DNA of 64,000 nt from an uncultured Mesonia sp. GTDB lineage: Bacteria; Bacteroidota; Bacteroidia; Flavobacteriales; Flavobacteriaceae. Location: NCBI GenBank assembly GCA_947499595.1, contig CANMOY010000002.1, positions 248,001 to 312,000 on the forward strand, given 5' to 3'. Each line of letters opens with the position of its first letter. The stretch's first letter is position 1. This document shows, piece by piece, positions 36,559 to 44,238 of this stretch. The position numbers were made by a program, and so were the translations under genes. The notes below the pieces were generated by a model. That model made no database searches. It worked only from the letters and a program-made list of their open reading frames with translations, and was not told where the DNA came from.

Positions 36559-37299
36559 ATGAGAATTTTTAGCAAGCTAGCCATTTTATTATGGCGTATT
36601 TGGTTTTATTTATTGGTGCTAATACCCATTGTAGTTTTATTACCATTTCTACTTCTGTTTACGGCATCAGAACATTATTATAAACAATTTTTTATGCTTG
36701 CCCGTTGGTGGGCTTTATTCATTTTATATGGTATGGGGTTTTACCCAGAAATAAAGTGCCTACAAGTGCCTCAAAAAGATACGAGTTATATGTTTGTGGC
36801 TAACCACACTTCTATGCTTGACATCATGTTAATGCTTGCAGTGATTAAAAATCCATTTGTATTTGTGGGCAAGAAAGAATTGGCTAAATTCCCCCTTTTC
36901 GGATTTTTTTACAAACGCACGTGCATATTGGTTGATCGAAGTAATATAAAAAGTAGAAAGCAAGTGTATGATTCGGCGCAACGCAGATTGAAACAAGGAA
37001 ATAGTATATGTATTTTTCCCGAAGGCGGCGTACCAGATGATTTAAACTTGGTGCTAGATAGCTTTAAAGATGGCGCTTTTCGGCTGGCGATAGAACACCA
37101 GATCGCTGTGGTGCCTCTGGTTTTTTATGATAACAAAAAACGATTTCCTTATAGTTTTTTCAAGGGTAAACCCGGAAAACTACGTGCAGAGATATTACCA
37201 TTCTTTTCTACGCAAGGTTTAAAAACTGAAGAAAAGACAATCTTAAAGCAACAGGTGAGGAAGGCCATCTTAAACAAGTTGACTGCAGATAAGGCTTAA
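36559..37299 (+). CDS. plsC: 1-acyl-sn-glycerol-3-phosphate acyltransferase
   Basis: A 246-residue membrane-bound enzyme making phosphatidic acid. Two N-terminal hydrophobic segments (about 7-34 and 43-60) are followed by the acyltransferase motifs NHTSMLD (82-88, His and Asp catalytic) and FPEGG (153-157). Its stop overlaps by 4 bases the stop of the convergent beta-barrel gene, so no separate terminator exists between them. Confidence 0.92.
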   Translation: MRIFSKLAILLWRIWFYLLVLIPIVVLLPFLLLFTASEHYYKQFFMLARWWALFILYGMGFYPEIKCLQVPQKDTSYMFVANHTSMLDIMLMLAVIKNPFVFVGKKELAKFPLFGFFYKRTCILVDRSNIKSRKQVYDSAQRRLKQGNSICIFPEGGVPDDLNLVLDSFKDGAFRLAIEHQIAVVPLVFYDNKKRFPYSFFKGKPGKLRAEILPFFSTQGLKTEEKTILKQQVRKAILNKLTADKA

Positions 37300-38759
37300 A
37301 ATTTCCAATTGATACCGGTATACAATCCAAATAGAAAGGGAGAGTAACCGGCGGTGTTACCAGTATAGGTGTTGAGTTGGTATTTAAAGGTAGGTTCTAA
37401 TTGAAAACGCATTTTTTCACTAAAATTATACCCCAATCCAACCCCTACGTTGGTGGTAAAGCTTACATTGTTTAAGTTGTTTGCTTCTCCAAGGTTAACA
37501 TTGCCTAACTCACTATTAATAGCCACCTCATTTTTATTTAATAAAAGTGTACTTGCCCCACCAATTAAATGAATATTTATTTTACGTTGTAACAAGGTAT
37601 ACTCTAATTCTAACGGTATTTCAATAAAGCCCATTTGCTGTTGAATATTTCCGGCTATATAATCGCTAAAACCTTGCGCCCCCTTCATCTGTTCCGGATT
37701 GGGTACTACTTTTAGATTCATTGCAGTAGAAGTGGTGTTTACATTACGTAAAGTTGTTACATTTTCGGCGCTTGCCGTAAAACCAATTTCCTTAGTCTTG
37801 TTTCCAACAACTATACGATTTACACCGCTTCTGATTTTAAAGTTAGTACTAATTTGATAACCAACTTGAATACCATAATTCATACTGATGGCTCCATCAT
37901 TCTCATTGCTCGCAAATCGAGCGTCAATAGGATTTCCTTTGGCGTTTAAATTACCAAAGTAAATCGGACTCATTTGAGGGGTGACAGACCAACGGTTTTG
38001 AGCTACAAAATCTTCAGTTTTGTTAGGTGTATCCTTCTGTTCTTTTGCTTTTTCCGTTAAGGCATTTGCCTTTTCTATACCTTTTTCAAGAGGATTGAAG
38101 GCGCTACTTTCTACTAGGTTTAAAATCTCTTTAGGTTCTTGCTTTTTAGATGTGTTATTATTTTTAGAAATGAAATCATTGATTGTTGAATTGGTGGTAG
38201 CAATAGCATTGTTTTTCACCTGCATTTTAGGCGAAACTTTTAATTGTTTTTGATTATCATCTTGGTTACCGATTTGTTTATTGCTCTTTGGTTGAGCAGC
38301 TGAGAAGGCTGATTGGGTTAGGTACTCCTTTTGCTTAAACTTCACGAATTTTTGCTCGTGCCGGTTACTTCGTTTTTCCTTTTTAACTGTTTTTTCTTCT
38401 CTTGTGTTTTTTTGGCTATCGAAAGGGGTCGTCGTATTGTTGAATTCTAACTCTTTCTCCTCTGATGTTAATAGATTTTCTTCTGGTTTATCCGTTAGCT
38501 TGGGTTCGCTTATTTCAACTTGAGAAGGAGGGTTATTATATAGTTGATTTTGAGTGTTAAAAAACCAATTTCCTGCTAGGAATGCAATTATTAGTACAGC
38601 TGCTAATCCGCCTAAGCGCCACCAAAATAAAGCTGCTCTTTTTTTCTTTTTAGGTTTTAACTCCATTTCGATGTTTTCCCAAACCTGACTTGAGGGAGCA
38701 GCTTCAAAGTCTTTAAACTTCTCTTGAAACAATCTATCTATATGTTTTTTATCTTTCAT
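37296..38759 (-). CDS. Membrane-anchored anti-sigma-like protein with C-terminal beta-barrel
   Basis: 487 residues with an unusual plan. A cytoplasmic N-terminus (1-45, LFQEKFKDFEAAPSSQVWENI) resembles Bacteroidota anti-sigma tails and is followed by a basic stretch and one membrane helix (about 47-66). A long Lys/Asn/Gln-rich linker (about 75-260) leads to a C-terminal region of amphipathic strands with outer-membrane beta-barrel features, ending in an aromatic residue (GINWKF). It begins at the sigma factor's stop (TAATG). The simplest reading is an anti-sigma factor linked physically to the outer membrane. Confidence 0.78.
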   Translation of the reverse strand: MKDKKHIDRLFQEKFKDFEAAPSSQVWENIEMELKPKKKKRAALFWWRLGGLAAVLIIAFLAGNWFFNTQNQLYNNPPSQVEISEPKLTDKPEENLLTSEEKELEFNNTTTPFDSQKNTREEKTVKKEKRSNRHEQKFVKFKQKEYLTQSAFSAAQPKSNKQIGNQDDNQKQLKVSPKMQVKNNAIATTNSTINDFISKNNNTSKKQEPKEILNLVESSAFNPLEKGIEKANALTEKAKEQKDTPNKTEDFVAQNRWSVTPQMSPIYFGNLNAKGNPIDARFASNENDGAISMNYGIQVGYQISTNFKIRSGVNRIVVGNKTKEIGFTASAENVTTLRNVNTTSTAMNLKVVPNPEQMKGAQGFSDYIAGNIQQQMGFIEIPLELEYTLLQRKINIHLIGGASTLLLNKNEVAINSELGNVNLGEANNLNNVSFTTNVGVGLGYNFSEKMRFQLEPTFKYQLNTYTGNTAGYSPFLFGLYTGINWKF

Positions 38760-39301
38760 TATACAGATTTTTGGTTATTTAAGGTTTGATAAGCTTCTAC
38801 CTTTTGTTTTAAAATTTGTCGGGCTCGAGCCAGATTAGATTTTGAAGTGCCATCACTTATGTGAAGTAATTCTGCAATTTCTTTATGTGAATAGCCGTCG
38901 AGGGCATACAAGTTAAACACTAACCGGTAGCGATTGGGGAGTTCTTGTACAATTTTAAGTAAGAAATCAAGCGGAAGATCCTGGTCTTCTATCTCTTCTT
39001 CGGTTTGCTTTATTTGATTTTCATTAATAATTTCGAAAAAAGGCTCCTTGCGATAGGCTTGTAAGCAAGTGTTAATTACAATTCTTTTCATCCAGCCCTC
39101 AAAAGAACCTTTAAATTTAAATTGGTGGATCTTTTTAAAAATGGTTATAAAAGAATCCTGTAAATGGTCTTCGGCCTCCTTGTAATTTCTGGCGTATTTT
39201 AAAGCTACACTAAATAATTTTTGGTTATAGATATGATATAATTGTTCCTGAGACGCTAAGTCTTGCTTCTGGCATTGACGTATCAGGTTTTGAATTTTCA
39301 T
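38759..39301 (-). CDS. ECF-type RNA polymerase sigma factor
   Basis: 180 residues. Region 2 is at about 20-90 (YARNYKEAEDHLQDSFITIF, GSFEGWMKRIVINTCL) and region 4 at about 115-170 (LPNRYRLVFNLYALDGYSHKEIAELLHIS, a helix-turn-helix). There is no region 1.1 or 3, so it is of the extracytoplasmic-function class. It shares one base each with the upstream lipoprotein gene and the downstream membrane protein gene (TAATG twice), so the three are made together. Confidence 0.92.
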   Translation of the reverse strand: MKIQNLIRQCQKQDLASQEQLYHIYNQKLFSVALKYARNYKEAEDHLQDSFITIFKKIHQFKFKGSFEGWMKRIVINTCLQAYRKEPFFEIINENQIKQTEEEIEDQDLPLDFLLKIVQELPNRYRLVFNLYALDGYSHKEIAELLHISDGTSKSNLARARQILKQKVEAYQTLNNQKSV

Positions 39302-39726
39302 TATTCTAATTTTACAAAAACTTTTTTCTCTAAAAATAAGGCCTTGCCTTCTTCAGACTCACCACTATAAATTTCAAAATTATAGAAATCTGTTCTACGC
39401 GGGGTAAATTCAAAAGTGGCTATTTTTAAATCTTCTGTTTGACAGTCCTGCTCGTTGGAAGAGTAGGATGTAATTACAGCCAGTTGTTGCTGCTGGTTGC
39501 CGTCATAATAGTTAAAGCCAGCAAACATATGGCAGGTGGTTTTAGGTTGGTATTCTACCTCAATATTGAAAGACTTTCCAAATACCAGTGTATCGGGTAA
39601 GTTTGTACTAATGGCTGGCGCTAGCTCAATATTAAAATCGTTTTCGTCTAAATCATCATTTAAACAGGCGGTACAAACAAGTAGTGCCAAAATTATAAAG
39701 CTTAAATAGCGTAATTTGCCTTTCAT
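39301..39726 (-). CDS. Small lipoprotein, first gene of the sigma-factor set
   Basis: 141 residues with a lipobox (LLVCTACLN, Cys near residue 21) followed by acidic residues. The body is predicted beta-sandwich (PDTLVFGKSFNIEVEYQP, FTPRRTDFYNFEIYSGE). No family recognised. As it is translationally coupled to the sigma factor, it may be a sensor or an early target of that regulon; this is inference. Confidence 0.75.
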   Translation of the reverse strand: MKGKLRYLSFIILALLVCTACLNDDLDENDFNIELAPAISTNLPDTLVFGKSFNIEVEYQPKTTCHMFAGFNYYDGNQQQQLAVITSYSSNEQDCQTEDLKIATFEFTPRRTDFYNFEIYSGESEEGKALFLEKKVFVKLE

Positions 39727-39784
39727 AGAAATAGGTATTTTTTAATTAGATGCAGTAAAAGTCTTTAGGTTGCGTAAACAAAAA

Positions 39785-39856
39785 AGACTGTTTGTGTTAA
39801 TTTATTTTTTTCAAGCTTTAGGATAAAACAAGAGATAAATTTAACACAAACAGTCT
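39785..39856 (-). terminator. Terminator after recA
   Basis: A 16-bp perfect inverted repeat, extended by 5 bp past one bulged base, closes a loop of about 30 bases. On the minus strand the second arm is followed by six T. It is 24 bases beyond the recA stop. Confidence 0.82.
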
Positions 39857-39880
39857 AAGTAAAAAACAATAAATTTTGTT

Positions 39881-40894
39881 TTAACCTTTCGCTATTTTAA
39901 TGGCATCGGTAATTTTTGTTTCAAGCTCTTCCATTAATTCAGGATTGTCTTTCAATAAGTTTTTTACAGCGTCTCTACCTTGACCTAATTTGGTGTCTTC
40001 ATAACTGAACCAGGAACCACTCTTTTTAACAATCTCGTAGTCTACACCCACGTCAATAATTTCACCTACTTTAGAAATACCTTCGCCGTACATAATATCA
40101 AATTCGGCTGTTTTAAAAGGAGGGGCAACTTTATTCTTAACTACTTTTACTCTTGTCTTGTTACCCTTTACTTCGCTATTACTATCTTTAATTTGGGTAG
40201 ATCTTCTTATATCTAAACGAACAGAGGCGTAAAACTTAAGTGCATTACCACCAGTTGTGGTTTCGGGGTTTCCGAACATTACACCAATTTTCTCACGTAA
40301 TTGGTTAATAAAAATTACGGTACAATTGGTTTTGCTAATGGTTGAGGTTAACTTTCGTAGCGCCTGAGACATCAATCGGGCATGAAGCCCCATTTTAGAA
40401 TCTCCCATTTCTCCTTCAATCTCACTTTTAGGTGTTAGGGCTGCTACAGAATCAACAACAATAATATCAATTGCGCCTGAGCGTATTAAATTATCGGCAA
40501 TCTCTAAAGCTTGCTCTCCGTGATCTGGTTGCGATATGATTAGGTTTTCGATATCTACACCTAATTTTTCTGCATAAAACCTATCAAAAGCATGTTCTGC
40601 ATCGATAAAAGCGGCAATACCTCCCACTTTTTGAGCTTCTGCAATGGCATGTAAGGTTAGTGTGGTTTTACCAGAAGATTCTGGACCGTAAATTTCAATT
40701 ACTCGACCTCTAGGGTATCCGCCAACACCCAAAGCTAAGTCTAATCCTAAAGACCCCGAAGAAATAGCATCTACATCTTGCACAGCCTGGTCGCTCATCT
40801 TCATTACGGTGCCCTTGCCGTAGGTTTTATCAAGTTTGTCTAAGGTAAGTTTAAGGGCTTTTAATTTTGCTTCTTTTTCGTTGTCTTTACTCAT
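39881..40894 (-). CDS. recA: Recombinase RecA
   Basis: 337 residues. Walker [10 protein letters not shown] (70-78), the DNA-binding loops ([20 protein letters not shown] in L1; [20 protein letters not shown] in L2) and the C-terminal domain are all complete. No intein. It catalyses strand exchange and SOS coprotease activity. Monocistronic with its own terminator. The 366-base gap upstream to trhO holds a separate structured element. Confidence 0.98.
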   Translation of the reverse strand: MSKDNEKEAKLKALKLTLDKLDKTYGKGTVMKMSDQAVQDVDAISSGSLGLDLALGVGGYPRGRVIEIYGPESSGKTTLTLHAIAEAQKVGGIAAFIDAEHAFDRFYAEKLGVDIENLIISQPDHGEQALEIADNLIRSGAIDIIVVDSVAALTPKSEIEGEMGDSKMGLHARLMSQALRKLTSTISKTNCTVIFINQLREKIGVMFGNPETTTGGNALKFYASVRLDIRRSTQIKDSNSEVKGNKTRVKVVKNKVAPPFKTAEFDIMYGEGISKVGEIIDVGVDYEIVKKSGSWFSYEDTKLGQGRDAVKNLLKDNPELMEELETKITDAIKIAKG

Positions 40895-41017
40895 AATCTT
40901 GATTACTCTATTATTTCTTTTTTGAATTGATGCTAAAATACTACAAGTTTTGTATCATTACAATCTAAAACGCAACCTTTTTTAAAAGTTTACATCTTAA
41001 TCCAAAGACCATTTACT

Positions 41018-41203
41018 GTGAAAACAAATAAAAAAACCGTTTTTTTACGTGGCTCTGAAAATAGCTTTACAATTGTAGGAGGAGCCAAGATAGATGGTGG
41101 TTGACCGATTCGTTATGATACATAATTTTTTAAAATTAAATTATTAATAACGAATTAGCCATTCAAAAAAATACCCCAAACAGAAGTTTCGGGTATTTTT
41201 TTT
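41018..41203 (+). ncRNA. Unassigned structured transcript candidate with its own terminator
   Basis: This is the bulk of the 366-base gene-free gap between recA and trhO. It contains a GTG-started 28-codon frame (41018-41104) ending in Gly-Gly, an internal 6-bp stem (TGGCTC 41050-41055 with GAGCCA 41082-41087), and a second hairpin after the frame (ATTCGTTAT 41108-41116 with ATAACGAAT 41147-41155, plus a 7-bp inner stem). A clear terminator closes it (41165-41203). No known RNA family recognised. It may be a small RNA, a short mRNA, or a leader of trhO. Confidence 0.4.
41165..41203 (+). terminator. Rho-independent terminator with no annotated gene before it
   Basis: A 12-bp perfect stem (AAAAAAATACCC / GGGTATTTTTTT), then one C-C mismatch and a further 4-bp stem with an AGAA loop, followed by T residues. 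It is symmetrical enough to act in both directions, yet no recognised gene ends here on either strand. Confidence 0.85.
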
Positions 41204-41214
41204 ATTTAAATGTT

Positions 41215-41222
41215 TACCTTTG
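41215..41222 (+). promoter_or_regulatory. -7 box for trhO
   Basis: TACCTTTG, directly after the orphan terminator and 38 bases before the trhO ATG, so trhO can be transcribed independently of what lies upstream. Confidence 0.5.
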
Positions 41223-41260
41223 CGGCTTTAACTTTTGTTCAACTTAAAAATTAGTATAGC

Positions 41261-42292
41261 ATGCAACTGTACAATAAACTAAGTGCGAAAGAAAGAGAAG
41301 CCATGCTTGAAGAAGCGGGAGAAGACCGATTAACCATCTCTTTCTATCAATACGCCAAAATCGGTAATCCAGAACTTTTTAGAAACCACTTGTTTGTCGC
41401 TTGGGATGAACAAGAAGTCTTGGGCAGAATTTATGTAGCCCACGAAGGAATTAACGCGCAACTTTCTGTTCCTGCTAAGCGCTTTGATGAATTTAAAGCG
41501 TTTTTAGATGGTATCTATTTCCTTAAAGATATTCGATTAAATATCGCGATAGAACAAGATATGAAGTCTTTTTTAAAGCTAAAAGTTAAGGTACGTGATA
41601 AAATCTTAGCAGATGGTCTTGATGATAAAACTTTTGATGTTACCAAAAAAGGTGAGCATGTTAATGCAATTAAATTTAATGAGTTGATAAGCAATCCCGA
41701 TACCGTGCTGGTAGATATGCGAAATCATTATGAAACAGAAATAGGGCATTTTCAAGGAGCTATAACCCCAGATGTCGATACCTTTAGAGAATCATTACCT
41801 ATAATTGAGGATGATTTAAAGGATTTTAAGGAAGAGAAAAATCTAGTGATGTATTGTACCGGTGGTATTCGCTGTGAGAAAGCTAGTGCATATTACAAGC
41901 ACCGAGGTTTTAAAAACGTATATCAATTAGAAGGAGGAATCATCGAATATGCCAGACAAGTAAAAGAGCAAAACCTAGAAAATAAATTCATCGGTAAAAA
42001 TTTTGTTTTCGATCATAGACGAGCCGAAAAAATCTCAGACGAAGTTATTGCCAAATGTCACCAATGTGGAGCAGCCTGCGACACACACGTAAATTGTGCT
42101 AATGAAGCTTGCCATTTACTTTTTATTCAATGCTCATCTTGTGCAGAAAAAATGAACGATTGCTGTTCAGATAAATGTAAAGAAATTCATGCCTTGCCTT
42201 ATGAAGAGCAAAAAGCATTGAGAAAAGGAAAGCATAATAGCAACAAGATTTTTAAAAAGGGCAGATCTGAAGTCTTGAAATTTAAAGCATAA
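41261..42292 (+). CDS. trhO: tRNA uridine 34 hydroxylase, rhodanese-like (YceA)
   Basis: A 343-residue O2-dependent enzyme forming 5-hydroxyuridine at the tRNA wobble position. An N-terminal acylphosphatase-like domain (about 20-110) precedes the rhodanese domain with the active Cys in MYCTGGIRCEKA (about residue 199). A C-terminal Cys-rich tail follows (CHQCGAACDTHVNC, CSSCAEKMNDCC), probably zinc-binding and common in Bacteroidota members. A terminator follows at 42301. Confidence 0.94.
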   Translation: MQLYNKLSAKEREAMLEEAGEDRLTISFYQYAKIGNPELFRNHLFVAWDEQEVLGRIYVAHEGINAQLSVPAKRFDEFKAFLDGIYFLKDIRLNIAIEQDMKSFLKLKVKVRDKILADGLDDKTFDVTKKGEHVNAIKFNELISNPDTVLVDMRNHYETEIGHFQGAITPDVDTFRESLPIIEDDLKDFKEEKNLVMYCTGGIRCEKASAYYKHRGFKNVYQLEGGIIEYARQVKEQNLENKFIGKNFVFDHRRAEKISDEVIAKCHQCGAACDTHVNCANEACHLLFIQCSSCAEKMNDCCSDKCKEIHALPYEEQKALRKGKHNSNKIFKKGRSEVLKFKA

Positions 42293-42300
42293 TATTAAAG

Positions 42301-42330
42301 CCGACAAACCTAATTTGTCGGTTTTTTTTG
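42301..42330 (+). terminator. Rho-independent terminator after trhO
   Basis: An 8-bp perfect stem (CCGACAAA / TTTGTCGG) with a 5-base loop, followed by eight T. Confidence 0.9.
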
Positions 42331-42544
42331 TTTTTAAGGGTAGCTTTTGAGCTGAAGTAAGTCAAGTGTATCCAAATTAGAGCAATTCTGTTTTGACTAA
42401 TAAGCTATTGCCTCAGCTTATTTTAGTATATTTATCCCCTAAAATAATTTAATATTAATTTACAACGCGCTTGCTTGGTTTGCGAGATTTTATCCGTAAA
42501 GAATAAAGGCAAGAGATTAGCGTTTCAATATATAAAAATCGTTT

Positions 42545-43741
42545 ATGGGGTGTGAAAGTTGTTCTACAGGAAAAAACGGACAGCCAAAAGGGTGTAAAAA
42601 TAACGGTACTTGCGGTACCGATGGTTGCAATAAATTAAGTGTATTTGATTGGTTGGCAAACATGGATTTACCCAACGGTCAAGAAAAATTTCCTTATGTC
42701 GAGGTCCGGTTTAAAAACGGACGTAAAGAATTTTTTAAAAATCAAGAGCGTATTAGCCTAAGTATGGGCGATATAGTTGCTGTAGAGGCATCGCCGGGTC
42801 ACGATGTGGGTATGGTAACCCTTACAGGTGAATTGGTTAGGGTGCAAATGAAAAAGAAGAAGGTTAAACCTGATGATGATTCGGTTTTAAAAATTTACAG
42901 AAAAGCAACGCAAAAAGACATTGATATTTGGCAAGAAGCTCGAGAAAGAGAAGAGGGCATCAAGGTACGTGCGCGTGAAATAGCGATACGCTTAAATTTA
43001 AAAATGAAAATTAGCGATGTCGAATTTCAAGGTGATGCCTCTAAGGCTACTTTTTATTATACCGCAGAAGAAAGGGTTGATTTTAGACAATTGATTAAAG
43101 AATTTGCTCATGAGTTTAGAACCCGCATAGAAATGCGCCAAATAGGGTTTAGACAAGAGGCCGCGAGGTTAGGTGGTATTGGCTCTTGTGGTAGAGAACT
43201 TTGTTGTTCAACTTGGTTAACAGACTTTAGAAGTGTTACCACCTCTGCGGCCAGGTATCAGCAACTGTCTTTAAATCCACTAAAACTCGCAGGACAATGT
43301 GGTAAGTTAAAATGTTGTTTAAATTATGAATTAGACGCTTACCTCGATGCGCTTAAGGAATTTCCTAGACAGGACACTAAGCTACAAACCCAAAAAGGAA
43401 CGGCAGTTTGTCAAAAAATAGATATTTTTAAGGGGTCTTTATGGTATGCTTACGAAGTAGAATGGATGAATTGGTTTGAGCTAAAAACAGATCAAGTGAA
43501 AGAAATTATTCATGCAGCAAAAAACAATAAACCTGTTGCCAGCTTAGAAGAATTTGTTAGCGAAGAGCCTCAGGCTACATCAGATAGGTTTGAAGATGCT
43601 GTGGGGCAAGATAGTTTAACCCGCTTTGATAAACCTAAAAAACAGCAGAAAAGAAAACCGCGTAAAAACAGAAAGAGAAAACCACAAGCCAAGAAAAATA
43701 ACCGTAATTTTAAAAAGAAAAAACCAGCTAAAAATGACTAA
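42545..43741 (+). CDS. ricT: PSP1-domain protein RicT/YaaT
   Basis: 398 residues. A Cys-rich start (MGCESCSTGKNG, then CxxxGTCGTDGC) precedes the PSP1 core (about 45-290) with GGIGSCGRELCCS and QCGKLKCCLNYE, whose Cys can hold an Fe-S cluster, as in the Bacillus Y-complex affecting RNA processing. The C-terminal 50 residues are a Lys/Arg/Asn-rich tail, probably RNA-binding. Its last 8 bases overlap gldH. The 240-base gap before it holds the trhO terminator and no other clear gene. Confidence 0.9.
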   Translation: MGCESCSTGKNGQPKGCKNNGTCGTDGCNKLSVFDWLANMDLPNGQEKFPYVEVRFKNGRKEFFKNQERISLSMGDIVAVEASPGHDVGMVTLTGELVRVQMKKKKVKPDDDSVLKIYRKATQKDIDIWQEAREREEGIKVRAREIAIRLNLKMKISDVEFQGDASKATFYYTAEERVDFRQLIKEFAHEFRTRIEMRQIGFRQEAARLGGIGSCGRELCCSTWLTDFRSVTTSAARYQQLSLNPLKLAGQCGKLKCCLNYELDAYLDALKEFPRQDTKLQTQKGTAVCQKIDIFKGSLWYAYEVEWMNWFELKTDQVKEIIHAAKNNKPVASLEEFVSEEPQATSDRFEDAVGQDSLTRFDKPKKQQKRKPRKNRKRKPQAKKNNRNFKKKKPAKND

Positions 43742-44225
43742 TCTTTTGCGATTGTTCTTTATCGCTATTGGTATAAGCCTTTTTTCTTGTGATAAAAATA
43801 GAGTTTACGATACCTACCAAACCTTACCACAAGTTGGTTGGCATAAAGATTCTGTTATGTCATTTCACCTGAAGAATGTTGACACTATAACCAACTACAA
43901 TTTGTTTATCAATTTGAGAGCAGACCAAAATTACCCTTACAATAATTTATTTTTAGAAACTAGTATTTCTTTTCCGTATGGCAAAGAAATTGTAGATACT
44001 TTAGAATATAAGATGGCCCATCCCGACGGTCGACTATTAGGGCAGGGAACTGGCAGTCTAAAAGAAAGTAAGCTTTGGCTGAGAGAAGAAGTTAGATTCC
44101 CCGAACAGGGTCAATATACACTAAAAATTAAACAACTTATGCGCGCTCAAGGCGAAATAGAACCCTTGGAATACTTGCCGGGAATAACCGAAATTGGCGT
44201 GCGCATTGAGCAGGTTACACCTTAA
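43734..44225 (+). CDS. gldH: Gliding motility lipoprotein GldH
   Basis: 163 residues with lipobox SLFSCDK (Cys near 19). GldH is one of the lipoproteins required for gliding and the type IX secretion-linked motor in Flavobacterium johnsoniae. It matches by the start of the mature part (NRVYDTYQTLPQVGWHKDS) and by its setting between ricT and a PBP1A gene. A longer in-frame ATG start would lie inside the ricT tail and give a non-signal, basic N-terminus, so the internal ATG is preferred. Confidence 0.92.
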   Translation: MTNLLRLFFIAIGISLFSCDKNRVYDTYQTLPQVGWHKDSVMSFHLKNVDTITNYNLFINLRADQNYPYNNLFLETSISFPYGKEIVDTLEYKMAHPDGRLLGQGTGSLKESKLWLREEVRFPEQGQYTLKIKQLMRAQGEIEPLEYLPGITEIGVRIEQVTP

Positions 44226-44238
44226 ATATCTATAGAAA

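Noticed and set aside
35520-36584. Longer trpS with 31 extra N-terminal residues
   Set aside because: The extension is basic and non-conserved, overlaps the divergent plsC start, and the family start MSRILTGVQ has its own ATG.
43626-44225. Longer gldH start inside the ricT tail
   Set aside because: It would bury the lipoprotein signal peptide behind 36 basic residues.
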